Of a DNA stretch of 64,000 nucleotides, positions 51,728 to 60,868 are shown piece after piece. Positions within the stretch are counted from its first letter, which is position 1; each line of letters starts with the position of its first letter. The DNA comes from Rhizobium sp. SL86. GTDB lineage: Bacteria; Pseudomonadota; Alphaproteobacteria; Rhizobiales; Rhizobiaceae. A program made the translations under genes and the position numbers. The notes under the pieces are model-generated. The model had not been told where the DNA came from. It ran no database searches and was given only the letters and a program-made list of their open reading frames with translations. Location of the stretch: contig NZ_JAPPRJ010000005.1 of the NCBI RefSeq assembly GCF_026672545.1, positions 79,877 to 143,876 on the forward strand. The letters are read 5' to 3'.

Positions 51728-52687
51728 ATGAAAATCATCAAGACCGACGGCATGCTGACCGTTGAGGCTGAACAGATGGCCTATCTCGCCGGAATGGATG
51801 TCGAATTTGTCGAGAAGACGCTGCTGACCGAAGACGCGCTGATCGCCGAATGCGCCGATGCCGATGCCCTGCTGGTGCTGCGCGAGCCGATCACCGCCCG
51901 CGTCCTGGCCGCCCTTCCGAAGTTGAAGGTCATCGGTCGCTTCGGCGTCGGCCTCGACACGATCGATGTCGAGGCCTGCACGAGGGCCGGCGTGCAGGTG
52001 ACGAACGTCCCCGATTCCAACCTGGATGAGGTGAGCACCCACGCGCTCGCCATGATCCTGGCACTGGTGCGTCGCCTCAAGCTCTACGACACCGCGGTCC
52101 GCAACGGTCGCTGGAAGGCGCTCGCCGACGGCGAAGGCATCACGCGACCGGATCGCCAGACGCTTGGACTGATCGGCTTCGGTCAGATCGGCCGCTTGAC
52201 CGCAAGGAAGGCCGCCGCCTTCGGATACAGGATCGCGGCCTATGATCCGCATATGCCTGCCGATCGCATCGAGGCCGCTGGCGCCACACCGGTCAGTCTC
52301 GATGAACTGATCGAGCGTTCCGACATCATCTCGCTGCATGTACCGTTCACACCCGAAACGAGCAACATCATCTCCCGCGAGCGTATCGCACGAATGCGAG
52401 AAGGCGCCATCCTCATCAACGTATCACGTGGCGGGCTGATCGATGAGGAGGCCCTTGCCGAGGCGCTGACCTCCGGCCAGATCGCAGCCGCTGGCCTCGA
52501 CACACTGGCGGCCGAGCCGCCGTCGCCTGATAATCCGCTTCTGAAGCTGGACAACGTGCTGCTGTCGCCGCATGCGGCACACTACTCCACCCAGTCATAC
52601 GCTGAAGTCCGCAGCAAAGTCTTTGCCGATGTCGCTGCGGTGCTGAGGGGCGAAACGCCGAGATATCCTGTCAACCTGAAGGGATGA
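51728..52687 (+). CDS. D-2-hydroxyacid dehydrogenase (phosphoglycerate dehydrogenase-like)
   Basis: 319 residues from ATG 51728 (AAGGAAG upstream); longer frames overlap the aldolase gene. NAD motif LGLIGFGQIGRLTARKAAAFG, catalytic Arg in INVSRGGLIDE, Glu in AGLDTLAAEPP, His in LLSPHAAHYS. Reduces 2-keto acids or oxidises D-2-hydroxyacids. Its stop overlaps the next start (ATGA). Confidence 0.92.
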   Translation: MKIIKTDGMLTVEAEQMAYLAGMDVEFVEKTLLTEDALIAECADADALLVLREPITARVLAALPKLKVIGRFGVGLDTIDVEACTRAGVQVTNVPDSNLDEVSTHALAMILALVRRLKLYDTAVRNGRWKALADGEGITRPDRQTLGLIGFGQIGRLTARKAAAFGYRIAAYDPHMPADRIEAAGATPVSLDELIERSDIISLHVPFTPETSNIISRERIARMREGAILINVSRGGLIDEEALAEALTSGQIAAAGLDTLAAEPPSPDNPLLKLDNVLLSPHAAHYSTQSYAEVRSKVFADVAAVLRGETPRYPVNLKG

Positions 52688-53622
52688 TACCCGTGCGCAT
52701 CTGCTTCTACAGGGATTACGGCGGGCCGGACGTGCTGGAATTCGGCGACGTGGATGCGCCGCGGCCAGAGGCGGGACAAGTGCTGGTCCGGATGGCGGCG
52801 GCAAGCCTTACGCCCTTCGATTGCAAGCTGCGGGCCGGTGGTCTCAAGGCCTATTTCTCGCCCGCCTTTCCCAACACGCCCGGGCGCGACGGCACCGGAA
52901 CGGTGGTGGCTCTCGGCCCTGGCGTCGGCACCGTCCAGATCGGCGATCGGGTGTGCGTTATGACGCCGGGCACGAGAGCGCCGGGCACCTGCAGCGAATT
53001 GCTCGCCTGCGACATCGGCCTCGTCGTTCCGCTGCCGGACGCACTTTCCATCGTCGAAGGAGCATCGCTGGTGAATGCCAGCCTGTCGGCATGGACATGC
53101 GCCGTGCGGGTGGCCGGCGTGAAGGCCGGCGACAAGGTGCTGGTTCACGCCGGAGCCGGCGCCGTCGGCGGGCTTCTCGTGCAGCTCTGCCGGCATCTCG
53201 GCGCAGACGTCACCGCTACCTGCCGCTCAACAAACAAGGATTATGTGCTCTCGCTCGGCGCCGGCAAGGCAATTGCCTATGACCAAGACGAATTTACGAC
53301 CTTGGAGCCGCAGGACATCGTGTTCGACCTGATGGGCGCCGATGTGCACGCTCGCTCCTATCAGGTGCTGAAGCGGGATGGGCATCTAGTCTATCTGACC
53401 GCCGCACCCATCGTTGATCGCGGAGCAGAGTTTGGCGTGACCGTCACCCGTGCCATGATCGTTGACGATCCTGAGGCGGTGGCGCCCATCCTGGCGCTGG
53501 CAGCCAACGGCAAGATCAAGCCACAGGTCGCGCGCACGCTGCCGCTTTCCGAGGTCGCACAGGCCCACCGGCTGATGGAGGCAGGCGAGGTCACACGCGG
53601 CCGCCTTGTCCTAACAATCTGA
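52684..53622 (+). CDS. Zinc-free MDR/quinone oxidoreductase-like dehydrogenase
   Basis: 312 residues. MDR fold: CKLRAGGLKAYFSPAFPNTPGRDGTGTVVALGPGV, Rossmann VHAGAGAVGGLLVQLCRHLGADV. No structural-zinc Cys cluster, so it belongs with QOR-type enzymes acting on enones or quinones with NADPH. Last gene of the aldolase operon. Confidence 0.9.
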   Translation: MIPVRICFYRDYGGPDVLEFGDVDAPRPEAGQVLVRMAAASLTPFDCKLRAGGLKAYFSPAFPNTPGRDGTGTVVALGPGVGTVQIGDRVCVMTPGTRAPGTCSELLACDIGLVVPLPDALSIVEGASLVNASLSAWTCAVRVAGVKAGDKVLVHAGAGAVGGLLVQLCRHLGADVTATCRSTNKDYVLSLGAGKAIAYDQDEFTTLEPQDIVFDLMGADVHARSYQVLKRDGHLVYLTAAPIVDRGAEFGVTVTRAMIVDDPEAVAPILALAANGKIKPQVARTLPLSEVAQAHRLMEAGEVTRGRLVLTI

Positions 53623-53627
53623 ACGAA

Positions 53628-53653
53628 AAGGCCGCCAGGCCGGAGCCTCTTTC
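53628..53653. terminator. Weak bidirectional hairpin between convergent genes
   Basis: AAAAGGC…GAGCCTCTTT flanks a short GC stem (GGCC…GGCC). A on one side and T on the other suit termination in both directions, but the stem is short. Confidence 0.4.
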
Positions 53654-53669
53654 ATGGCTTCCGAGGCGC

Positions 53670-54377
53670 TCAGGCGTCAGGCAGCACCGTTTCCGTCGCC
53701 ATCGGATAGTGGAAATTGCCACCTTCGAAGGCCGGAAAAGTGTGGAAATCGGCCCGCATCTCATGACGGACCGGTGATTGCAGAGCTGTCTGCAGGGCCG
53801 ACGCACTGTCGAACAGGATACGATTGCGCTGGATGTGCGCGACACGCTCGACGCCCTCCAATCCGCCGCACCAATCGACCCTGCTCAGGATTTCGATCCA
53901 GCGAATGCCCGGAAACTTGCGCATGATCGGCGGATGGCCGGCAATGTAATGGGAAAGCCAAAGATTAAGGTCGGCCGCCGGTCCGGGATAGTGAACCACG
54001 TAAGAGCAAGGCAAACCGCCTTCGCCGAGCGTGACAACGGGGTCATCGACGGGAAACGGCCGGACCAGCATGACCTGCTGGCTGGCCCGCGCCCGCTGCA
54101 GGCTTTTCAAGATGCCCGTCACCGCCTGCAAATGCCCGCCGGGCCCTAGTGCCGCCTCCAGGGTCGGCAGATCGGCGAAATGCAGTTGCAGCCCGAAAGG
54201 GGGAGAACGGCCGTCGTGATTGAACAGATCCTCGGCGACCTCCGGCGTGTAGATCAGAGCCGAGGTCAGGCCCGGCGTCTTGCCGACAAGCTGGCGCACG
54301 TCGGCCAGTTCCCCGGGGTCGATGGTGAGATCGACGCCGGGGGGATTTTCGAAGAAGACGATGAATGCAAAGCTCAT
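53670..54377 (-). CDS. EthD-like dimeric alpha/beta-barrel protein
   Basis: 235 residues. Two ferredoxin-like repeats: FAFIVFFENPPGVDL…VRQLVGKTPGLTSALIYTPE…HFADLPTLEAAL and SYVVHYPGPAADLNLWLSHYIAGHPPIMRKFPGIRWIEILSRVDW…HIQRNRILFDSASALQTAL. The second resembles EthD/stress-responsive barrel proteins with a P-x-x-H-x3-F-P-G-I pattern. Function unknown; such proteins handle reactive small organic acids or protect enzymes in catabolic clusters. Last gene of the TRAP operon. Confidence 0.7.
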   Translation of the reverse strand: MSFAFIVFFENPPGVDLTIDPGELADVRQLVGKTPGLTSALIYTPEVAEDLFNHDGRSPPFGLQLHFADLPTLEAALGPGGHLQAVTGILKSLQRARASQQVMLVRPFPVDDPVVTLGEGGLPCSYVVHYPGPAADLNLWLSHYIAGHPPIMRKFPGIRWIEILSRVDWCGGLEGVERVAHIQRNRILFDSASALQTALQSPVRHEMRADFHTFPAFEGGNFHYPMATETVLPDA

Positions 54378-54393
54378 AGTGCGTTCCGATCCC

Positions 54394-55704
54394 TCAGATC
54401 AGGCTGGGCAGGAAGAGCGCGATCTGTGGGAAGACCGCGATCAGGAAGATCAGGAACAGCGTCAGCGCGATGTAGGGCGCCGCCGCGAAGGCGACCGTCT
54501 TCAGCGACGTTCCCTTCGGCGCAACGCCCAGCATGATGAACAGCAACAGACCGAAAGGCGGGGTGGTGAAGCCGACCTCATAGGCAAGCAACAGCATTAG
54601 TCCGAACCAGACGGTATCGAAGCCGTAGGTGACCGCGATCGGCATGAAGATCGGCAGGGTGATCAGCATCATCGACACCTGGTCCATGAACATGCCGAGG
54701 ATGAGGATCACAACGATCATCATCAGCAGGATGCCATACGGGCCCATGTCAAAGCCGGTGATGAAGGTGATGAAGCCGTTCGATGCACCGGAGAAAGCGA
54801 AGATCTGCGAAAAGGTAGTGGAGGCCGAAATGATCAGGAAGGTCATGGCCGTCACCTTCATCGCGTCATCCAGCGACTTCCACACCACGCTCCAGCTGAA
54901 CTTCCGATAGACCAGCAGAAGCACCACGACACCCAGGCAACCGAGCCCCGCCGATTCCGTCGGAGTGGCGACACCGAGGATGATGGTGCCGACCACCATG
55001 AAGATCAGCACCCCCATCGGGATGATATTGACGGCGACTGCCTTCAGCTTCTCCAGGCCAGACGTGGTCGGAACCGGATATTGCGGAGCGGCATCCGGAT
55101 CGATGAGCGTGTGGACGAAGATCAGCAAACCGTAGAGGCTGACGAGCAGCAGGCCCGGCAAGACCCCCGCAATCAGAAGGGCGCCGACATCGATCTGTGC
55201 CAGGGAGCCGAGCAGAACGCCAAGCGAAGACGGTGGGATGATGACGGCCAAGCTGCCCGCGCCGAGGATCGGGCCATAGGCCATGTGCGGCTTGTAGTTC
55301 CTCCGCAGCATTTCGGGCGCCATCAGCGACCCCATCATGCCGGTATTGGCAAGGCTGGAACCGGACAAGGCCGCGAAGACTGCACCCGCCCCGAGCACCA
55401 CATAGGCGAGACGCCCTCTGATGTTGCCGATCGCGAGGTCAAGCGCATAGATGACCTTTTCACCGAGGCCGGAACGGAAGTAGAGACTGCCCATTACGAG
55501 GAACATCGGAAGCGGCGCCAGCGCATAGGTGGATACCGCGTCCGAGAAATTGGCGACCATCTGCGTGACGCCCGTGGCCCCACCGAAGAACAGGAAAAGT
55601 CCAGCGATATTGGTGATGAAGAAGGCGAAGGCAACGGGCAGACCGAGGCCCATGAAGACGAGGATCGAGCCGATCAGGAACGCGAAGGGAAAAAACCATT
55701 CCAT
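54394..55704 (-). CDS. dctM: TRAP transporter large permease (DctM)
   Basis: 436 residues with about 12 membrane helices. Conserved GLPVAFAFFITNIAGL, SSLANTGMMGSLMAPEMLRR, IPPSSLGVLLG and GVATPTESAGLG; ends as DctM. Na+-driven permease subunit of a tripartite uptake system for organic acids. Confidence 0.95.
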   Translation of the reverse strand: MEWFFPFAFLIGSILVFMGLGLPVAFAFFITNIAGLFLFFGGATGVTQMVANFSDAVSTYALAPLPMFLVMGSLYFRSGLGEKVIYALDLAIGNIRGRLAYVVLGAGAVFAALSGSSLANTGMMGSLMAPEMLRRNYKPHMAYGPILGAGSLAVIIPPSSLGVLLGSLAQIDVGALLIAGVLPGLLLVSLYGLLIFVHTLIDPDAAPQYPVPTTSGLEKLKAVAVNIIPMGVLIFMVVGTIILGVATPTESAGLGCLGVVVLLLVYRKFSWSVVWKSLDDAMKVTAMTFLIISASTTFSQIFAFSGASNGFITFITGFDMGPYGILLMMIVVILILGMFMDQVSMMLITLPIFMPIAVTYGFDTVWFGLMLLLAYEVGFTTPPFGLLLFIMLGVAPKGTSLKTVAFAAAPYIALTLFLIFLIAVFPQIALFLPSLI

Positions 55705-55707
55705 CGG

Positions 55708-56220
55708 TCAAAGTCCTTCAACGTCAAGCGGATTAAGATTGTAGAGCGTGTCGATGCCGAGCAGATACCGGAGCCATTCCAGTGCCGACAGGAAGAAGCC
55801 GAGAACCATGGGCAGGAAAACCAGCCATTTCGGCATGTCGAAGGTGCGCGTCTCGTATTCGCCGAGTCGTAGGGCATCGATGCCGGACGTGAGGGCAATG
55901 CCCCCGAGATAAAGACACAGCACGATGCAGGTGAGATAGACGAGCCTTTCCAGCAGTCGCCGTGCCGTCACAGGCATGGCATTCCGGAGGAATTCCACGA
56001 AGACATGCCCTTTCGTCCGCACCAACCATGGCATGGGGAGGAATGCGGAGTACAAGAGGATGTATTCCGACACGGAGATCGCCCAGGATAGCGGCCGGAA
56101 CCCCAGATTGCGCATCGCAACGTCTGAGATGACAATGACGATCATCAGAGCGACGAGCACCCTGACAATGGCGGCGAGGGCGGCGCTGAGACCGCCGGAT
56201 AGATCGAAGAGCGCCTTCAT
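55708..56220 (-). CDS. dctQ: TRAP transporter small permease (DctQ)
   Basis: 170 residues, four membrane helices (VRVLVALMIVIVISDVAMRN first). WAISVSEYILLYSAFLPMPWLVRTKGHVFVEFL is the DctQ signature. Three bases before the large permease. Confidence 0.93.
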   Translation of the reverse strand: MKALFDLSGGLSAALAAIVRVLVALMIVIVISDVAMRNLGFRPLSWAISVSEYILLYSAFLPMPWLVRTKGHVFVEFLRNAMPVTARRLLERLVYLTCIVLCLYLGGIALTSGIDALRLGEYETRTFDMPKWLVFLPMVLGFFLSALEWLRYLLGIDTLYNLNPLDVEGL

Positions 56221-56368
56221 GGATGTAAACCTTTGGCGAAAGCCCGAAACGCAGGATCAGGAAGACATCCGCGCCGACAACAACGCGCAGTTGAGCCGGA
56301 TCTGAACCGGGCGGTCGATTGAAAAGAGCGGCCCGCCGCTTGCGCGAGCGGGCCTGGACACGAGGCGA

Positions 56369-57346
56369 TCAGGGAAACAGCTTGCGCAGTTGCTCGATAT
56401 TGGTAGGGTCGCGCTGTGCCATGCGATCCCAGCTAGCCTTGGCCGCCGTTGCCAGGAACTTTTCGCGGCCAGCGCCGGTCATTTCCACGACCTTCTGGCC
56501 CTTATCGACCATCTCCTGGGCGAGGCGGGCGGTCTCGGCCTTGTTCAACTCATAGCTTTCCTTTTCGTATTCGATCGCCACCTCGTTCAGGATCCTGCGG
56601 GATTCCGGGGTCAGCGAATCCCACTTCTTCTTGTTCATCGAGACGAGAACGTCGGTCTGGAAGAAGGAGGGGTCGATCCGGTACTTGGTGAACTTGTCCC
56701 AGCCAAAGGATGCATAGCCCATGACCGGATAGGCATTCGCGTTGATGACGCCGCGTTCAAGCGCGGTATAGACGTCGCCAGCATTCTGGACGATCACTGT
56801 GGTACCGAGAGTTTCGAAGAACTGGCGGTAAAGTGGCGACGAGCGGATCTTCAACTTGGTGAAGTCGATCGCGCCATCCGGGGTCATCGCCGGTGCGTCG
56901 ACGGTGAACATATGGAAGCCCGTGCCGCCATCGATATGCAACAACAAATGCGCGTTCGCCTTCTTGGCGTAGATCTCGTTCAGCAGATCCCACCCACCAT
57001 TCGCGCGCGATTCCCAAGGGGTAATGGTGGAGGCGGAAAGCACCTCGCCTTCCGGAACCATCTCCAGGTAGAGACCGGCGGGCGTGTTGATCATGTCGAT
57101 CAAGCCGCTCTTCTGCGCCGTTCCGAGCTGCGGATTCGGGATGACTTCCGGACCACCGCGAACCGTGATCTTGACCACGCCCTTGCCCCGCTCATTGACC
57201 TTGTCGACGAACTTCAGAAAGCTCTTGGCATAGCCATTCTGGGCCGGCGTGAAGTGAACGGCATTGATGACGTCTTCCGCGTGGGCGACGGTGCCGGCGA
57301 GACCGCTTAGAAATGTCGCGAACGCGATTGCCTTGAAGAAACGCAT
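56369..57346 (-). CDS. dctP: TRAP transporter solute-binding protein (DctP)
   Basis: 325 residues from ATG 57346. Signal peptide MRFFKAIAFATFLSGLAGTV, cleavage near AHA-ED. DctP core: VDKVNERGKGVVKITVRGGPEVIPNPQLGTAQKSG, RSSPLYRQFFETLGTT, YTALERGVINANAYP. The Arg that binds the carboxylate should lie in KIRSSPLYRQF. Specific for an organic acid; ligand unknown. Opens the operon (148-base gap before dctQ) under the shared motif at 57512. Confidence 0.93.
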   Translation of the reverse strand: MRFFKAIAFATFLSGLAGTVAHAEDVINAVHFTPAQNGYAKSFLKFVDKVNERGKGVVKITVRGGPEVIPNPQLGTAQKSGLIDMINTPAGLYLEMVPEGEVLSASTITPWESRANGGWDLLNEIYAKKANAHLLLHIDGGTGFHMFTVDAPAMTPDGAIDFTKLKIRSSPLYRQFFETLGTTVIVQNAGDVYTALERGVINANAYPVMGYASFGWDKFTKYRIDPSFFQTDVLVSMNKKKWDSLTPESRRILNEVAIEYEKESYELNKAETARLAQEMVDKGQKVVEMTGAGREKFLATAAKASWDRMAQRDPTNIEQLRKLFP

Positions 57347-57905
57347 GTGGAGATCCTCTCTGTAGTTGACCATACCAACGGGATCGCCGACGTCTGACGC
57401 TCTCTCGATCCCCTGTTCTTATTGGCTTCCGAGGGGTCTGGCTTTGCCGTCCGCAACGGACCGGTCGTTGCCGGTAGAGGGATTGAACAGCGGGTTTGCG
57501 TAAAAAACAAGTTTAAACATAAAATATCTGGTAAATTTTTCTGCGCCGCGCAAGCCGCGCGAGTCCGCCATGAGAAGATGGCCCCGGCAACCCTATAGAA
57601 GCCTGCAGCGCCTGCTATGCGCAGAGTGACCGCGTCCGCAAGGACGATCGGTCGATGATGTCATCAGATGCACGTCACGATTCTCGGTCTTACCTTAGCT
57701 TCCACCGAAGATGCCGGCAGATTAGCCTGCCGCCTAGAATGTTCGTCATGTCTTACATTGGCGTGCCTCCTGAGTGAAGAATTCCGCACACCAACCAAAT
57801 AATTCAACGGTTTAGGAGTCCCGTGATTTTCCTTTGACAAGTTCGATGGAAGATATTTTAATCATAAAATAAATTGCGCCCACGACGGATATCAAGGGAC
57901 CAGCG
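57347..57905. promoter_or_regulatory. Long divergent intergenic region with two copies of the shared operator
   Basis: 559 bases, no gene recognised. TTTAAACATAAAATATCT at 57512-57529 lies 166 bases before dctP; a variant on the minus strand, TTTATGATTAAAATATCT, at 57851-57868 lies 37 bases before the acyl-CoA synthetase. The middle part (57590-57790) is ordinary composition without visible signals. Confidence 0.6.
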
Positions 57906-59585
57906 TTGAGCGATCTTGAGAAACTTCCACCTGATGTCATGTCACAGCGGTCCAATGCGGCACGCAGCCCCTACTCGCTTCTGGTGCGCCAGACTTTGGC
58001 GTTTGCGGACAATCCTCTGCTCATTCTGCCCACGGAAGTGGCGCGGCTGTGGGGGCTTGATCGGCGGGTGTGGACCTATGGCGAGGTTCAGACCGAGGTC
58101 GATCGGCTCGCCGGTCGCTATCGCGACGCCGGCTACGGCCCGGGCCATCGCGTCGCCGTTCTGGCAGAAAACCGCCCGGCACATTTCATCCACTGGCTGG
58201 CACTGAACAGCCTCGGAGTGAGCCTCGTTCCCGTTAATCCGGACTATACCGCCGACGAGCTTTCCTATCTCCTGGAACACAGTGAAAGCGCGCTGCTGGT
58301 CACGGTCGAAAGTCGGGCAGCTCAGGTGGCTGACGTCGCCCGATCCTTGAAAGTGCCGGTCATTCTCGATCATGCCGAGACGATCCCAGCAGCGGCCACG
58401 GCAGCGGGCCATCCGGTGGACGACGAGTTCGGTGCCGAAGCTGCGCTGATCTACACCTCCGGCACCACGGGGCGGCCGAAAGGCTGCCTGTTGTCAAATG
58501 GCTATTTCCTTGCCTGGGGGGATTGGTACACCTCCCAAGGTGGTCTCGTCTCGCTTCAGGCGGGGCAGGAACGGTTGATCACCCCGCTGCCGACCTTCCA
58601 TGTGAATGCCATGGGCAACTCGTTCATGGGGATGCTGGCATCCGGCGGTGCACAGGTGATCGTCGATCGTTTCCACCCGCGGAGCTGGTGGGACATGGCG
58701 ATCGAAACGGGCGCGACCTGCTTCCACTATCTTGGTGTCATGCCGGCGATACTTCTGGCGATCGCGCCGTCTGCCAAGGATCGCGCCCACCGCCTCCGCT
58801 TTGGAGTCGGCGGTGGCGTGCACCCGGATCACCACGGGGCCTTCGAGGCGCGGTTCGGCGTGCCCTTGCTGGAAGGATGGGCGATGACGGAATCCGGCGG
58901 CGCCTGCCTTCTCTGCGCGGTGGATGAGCCGCGCCATGTCGGCGAGCGGTGCCTTGGCCGAGCCGAGCGTGCGGGGCCGCAGATGGAGGCTCGCCTCGTC
59001 GATGACGCCGGCAATGACATTGAGGCCGGCGCGCCGGGAGAACTGCTGGTCAGGGCGGCCGGAGCCGATCCCCGCCGCGGACTGTTTTCCGGCTATCTGA
59101 AGAACGAGGCCGCAACTGCAGAAATTTGGGCGGGCGACTGGCTTCACACAGGGGACGTGATGCGCCGTGACCTGCTTGGCAACCTCTATTTCGTCGATCG
59201 CAAGAAGAACATCATTCGCCGCTCCGGCGAAAACATCGCGGCCGTCGAGGTGGAAGGCGCAATCTCCAGCCATCCCGGCGTGGCGCAGGTGGCCGTCGTC
59301 GCGGTTCTCGATCCGCTGCGCGGCGAGGAGGTCATGGCCGTCGTCGTGGCAAAGGACAAGCAGCAGGCGGGGCCGGCACTTGCCTCGGCACTTCTCTCCC
59401 ATTGTGCCGGCCAGCTCGCCTATTTCAAGCTGCCCGGCTATATCGCCTTCCTCGATACGCTGCCGACGACATCCACGCAGAAGATCCGCAAGGCCGACCT
59501 TGGCACCCTGGCGCAAGATCCGATGTCCCATCCCGATTGCCATGACCTCAGGGAGGCCAAGCAGGCACTGCGCATCAGGCATTGA
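57906..59585 (+). CDS. Acyl/aryl-CoA synthetase (AMP-binding), second copy
   Basis: 559 residues, TTG start with AAGGGACC just upstream. P-loop LIYTSGTTGRPKGCLLSNGY, EGWAMTESGGA, LHTGDVMRRDLLGNLYFVDRKKNIIRRSGENIAAVEVE, and catalytic Lys in TSTQKIRKADL. Close relative of the synthetase at 48223. It stands alone on the plus strand between the TRAP operon and an amino-acid-type transporter. Two related synthetases in one regulon suggest successive CoA activations or two alternative acids. Confidence 0.92.
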   Translation: MSDLEKLPPDVMSQRSNAARSPYSLLVRQTLAFADNPLLILPTEVARLWGLDRRVWTYGEVQTEVDRLAGRYRDAGYGPGHRVAVLAENRPAHFIHWLALNSLGVSLVPVNPDYTADELSYLLEHSESALLVTVESRAAQVADVARSLKVPVILDHAETIPAAATAAGHPVDDEFGAEAALIYTSGTTGRPKGCLLSNGYFLAWGDWYTSQGGLVSLQAGQERLITPLPTFHVNAMGNSFMGMLASGGAQVIVDRFHPRSWWDMAIETGATCFHYLGVMPAILLAIAPSAKDRAHRLRFGVGGGVHPDHHGAFEARFGVPLLEGWAMTESGGACLLCAVDEPRHVGERCLGRAERAGPQMEARLVDDAGNDIEAGAPGELLVRAAGADPRRGLFSGYLKNEAATAEIWAGDWLHTGDVMRRDLLGNLYFVDRKKNIIRRSGENIAAVEVEGAISSHPGVAQVAVVAVLDPLRGEEVMAVVVAKDKQQAGPALASALLSHCAGQLAYFKLPGYIAFLDTLPTTSTQKIRKADLGTLAQDPMSHPDCHDLREAKQALRIRH

Positions 59586-59900
59586 GAGCACCAGGAAGGC
59601 CGATGCCATGGTCGACCACGCCACCCTCGGTGCAGCGATTGACGGCTGCGATGGAACGGCCGCTGTTTGCGGGAAGAGCGACAGGGGGATTACGCTTTAA
59701 GCTTCAATATTTCTCTTGCTGCATGTGGGAATTTGCCTCACGATCATGGAGGTTTACATGCTGCAACAGACGATCCTTCGCCACCGGGCAGCATTCGGAG
59801 GCGCCTTTGCGCTTAGTCCAATACCCGTCATGACGCCGAGACTGAAAACCGATTGGGCGCAGGCGAACCTGCAGCCCTTAAAACAGAGGGAACGACAACG
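59586..59900. other. Intergenic stretch before the SBP gene
   Basis: About 315 bases. A weak variant of the shared motif begins TTTAAGCTTCAATATTTC at 59696. A possible 30-codon peptide at 59609 has no supporting feature. The SBP ribosome binding site (AGAGGGAACG) is at its end. No gene seen. Confidence 0.45.
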
Positions 59901-60704
59901 ATGGCCAATCACCTTTTCCGCAGAACCTTACTGGGCCTCACGGCGACATTTGCCTTGTCCGTTGCATGCGCGGGCCTGGCCAATGCTGCCGCGCTTGTGA
60001 TCGGCTCTTATCCGAGCAACCCGCCGTTCGAATATAAGACCGCAAACGGCACGTTTGAAGGCTTCGAGGTCGATATCGCCACGGAAGTGGCAAAGCGGCT
60101 CGGCATGACGGTAGAGATTTCCGACCTCGGCTTCCAGGCGCTCTTTGCCGCCACGGCCTCCCGGCGGATCGATGTGGCGATCTCCTCGATCACCATCACG
60201 AAGGAGCGCCTGAGCAGCCAGTCCTTTACGCAGGCCTATTACGACGCAGACATGGGCATCGCTGCCCGCAAGGACGGTAAAATCGCGACGCCGGAAGACC
60301 TGAAGGGCAAGGTTGTAGGCGTTCTGGCAGGATCGACGGGCGACAAATGGGCAAAGGACAATAAGGAAAAATACGGCATCAGCGACATCAAGAGCTATAA
60401 CGCGCAGCAGGACATGTTGATGGATCTCGCCTCAGGTCGTGCCGACGCGGCCGTCAGCGACGTGCCCGGAATGGAATATGCCTTCCTCAAGATGAAGGAT
60501 CTCGCGGTGAAGGTGCGCATCAAGACCGGCGAGCAGTACGGCTTGATGATGACAAAGGACCATCCTCTGCTGGTCAAGGCGAATGATGCCATCACCGCCA
60601 TGAAGAAGGACGGCACGCTGGCTGCGATCCACAAGAAGTGGTTCGGCAGCGACCCGGTCGCCGGATCGGCCTCCGCCATCGAGCAGCCCCTGCCGAAACC
60701 CTGA
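59901..60704 (+). CDS. Amino-acid-type ABC transporter solute-binding protein (family 3)
   Basis: 267 residues from ATG 59901; signal peptide MANHLFRRTLLGLTATFALS, cleavage near ANA-A. SBP_bac_3 core: PPFEYKTANGTFEGFEVDIATEVAKRLGM, ISSITITKERLSSQSFTQAYYDADMGIA, GVLAGSTGDKWAKD, SDVPGMEYAF. Binds a polar amino acid or small acid. Partner permease follows 164 bases downstream; no ATPase gene is nearby. Confidence 0.92.
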   Translation: MANHLFRRTLLGLTATFALSVACAGLANAAALVIGSYPSNPPFEYKTANGTFEGFEVDIATEVAKRLGMTVEISDLGFQALFAATASRRIDVAISSITITKERLSSQSFTQAYYDADMGIAARKDGKIATPEDLKGKVVGVLAGSTGDKWAKDNKEKYGISDIKSYNAQQDMLMDLASGRADAAVSDVPGMEYAFLKMKDLAVKVRIKTGEQYGLMMTKDHPLLVKANDAITAMKKDGTLAAIHKKWFGSDPVAGSASAIEQPLPKP

Positions 60705-60727
60705 CGGGGACCGGGTGTCCGTGTTTC

Positions 60728-60814
60728 ATGCCGGCCGGAAGCGGCCGGCATCATGCGTCCCGCACAGGCAAGCGGCAGGACCGGCGGTGATCTGCGCTAG
60801 GCCGCCGGTCCTGC
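60728..60814. repeat. Two strong tandem hairpins between SBP and permease genes
   Basis: Hairpin A: ATGCCGGCCG / CGGCCGGCAT, 10-bp perfect stem, GAAG loop (60728-60751). Hairpin B: GCAGGACCGGCGG / CCGCCGGTCCTGC, 13-bp perfect stem, 14-base loop (60775-60814). No T tract follows either. They probably shield the SBP mRNA 3' end and lower read-through into the permease. Confidence 0.8.
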
Positions 60815-60868
60815 ACGCCTGCGCGGCAAAGATCCGCATCCCTTCTTGATGATGCTTCCCCAAGGTGA

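Noticed and set aside
52582..53196. Long minus-strand frame opposite the quinone oxidoreductase
   Set aside because: Antisense of clear MDR coding sequence.
57374..57905. Search for a small RNA or gene in the long divergent gap
   Set aside because: Only the two operator motifs and AT-rich promoter-like DNA are seen; nothing supports an RNA gene.
59609..59700. 30-codon peptide MVDHATLGAAIDGCDG…
   Set aside because: No ribosome binding site, no homology recognised, and it overlaps the motif region; left as intergenic.
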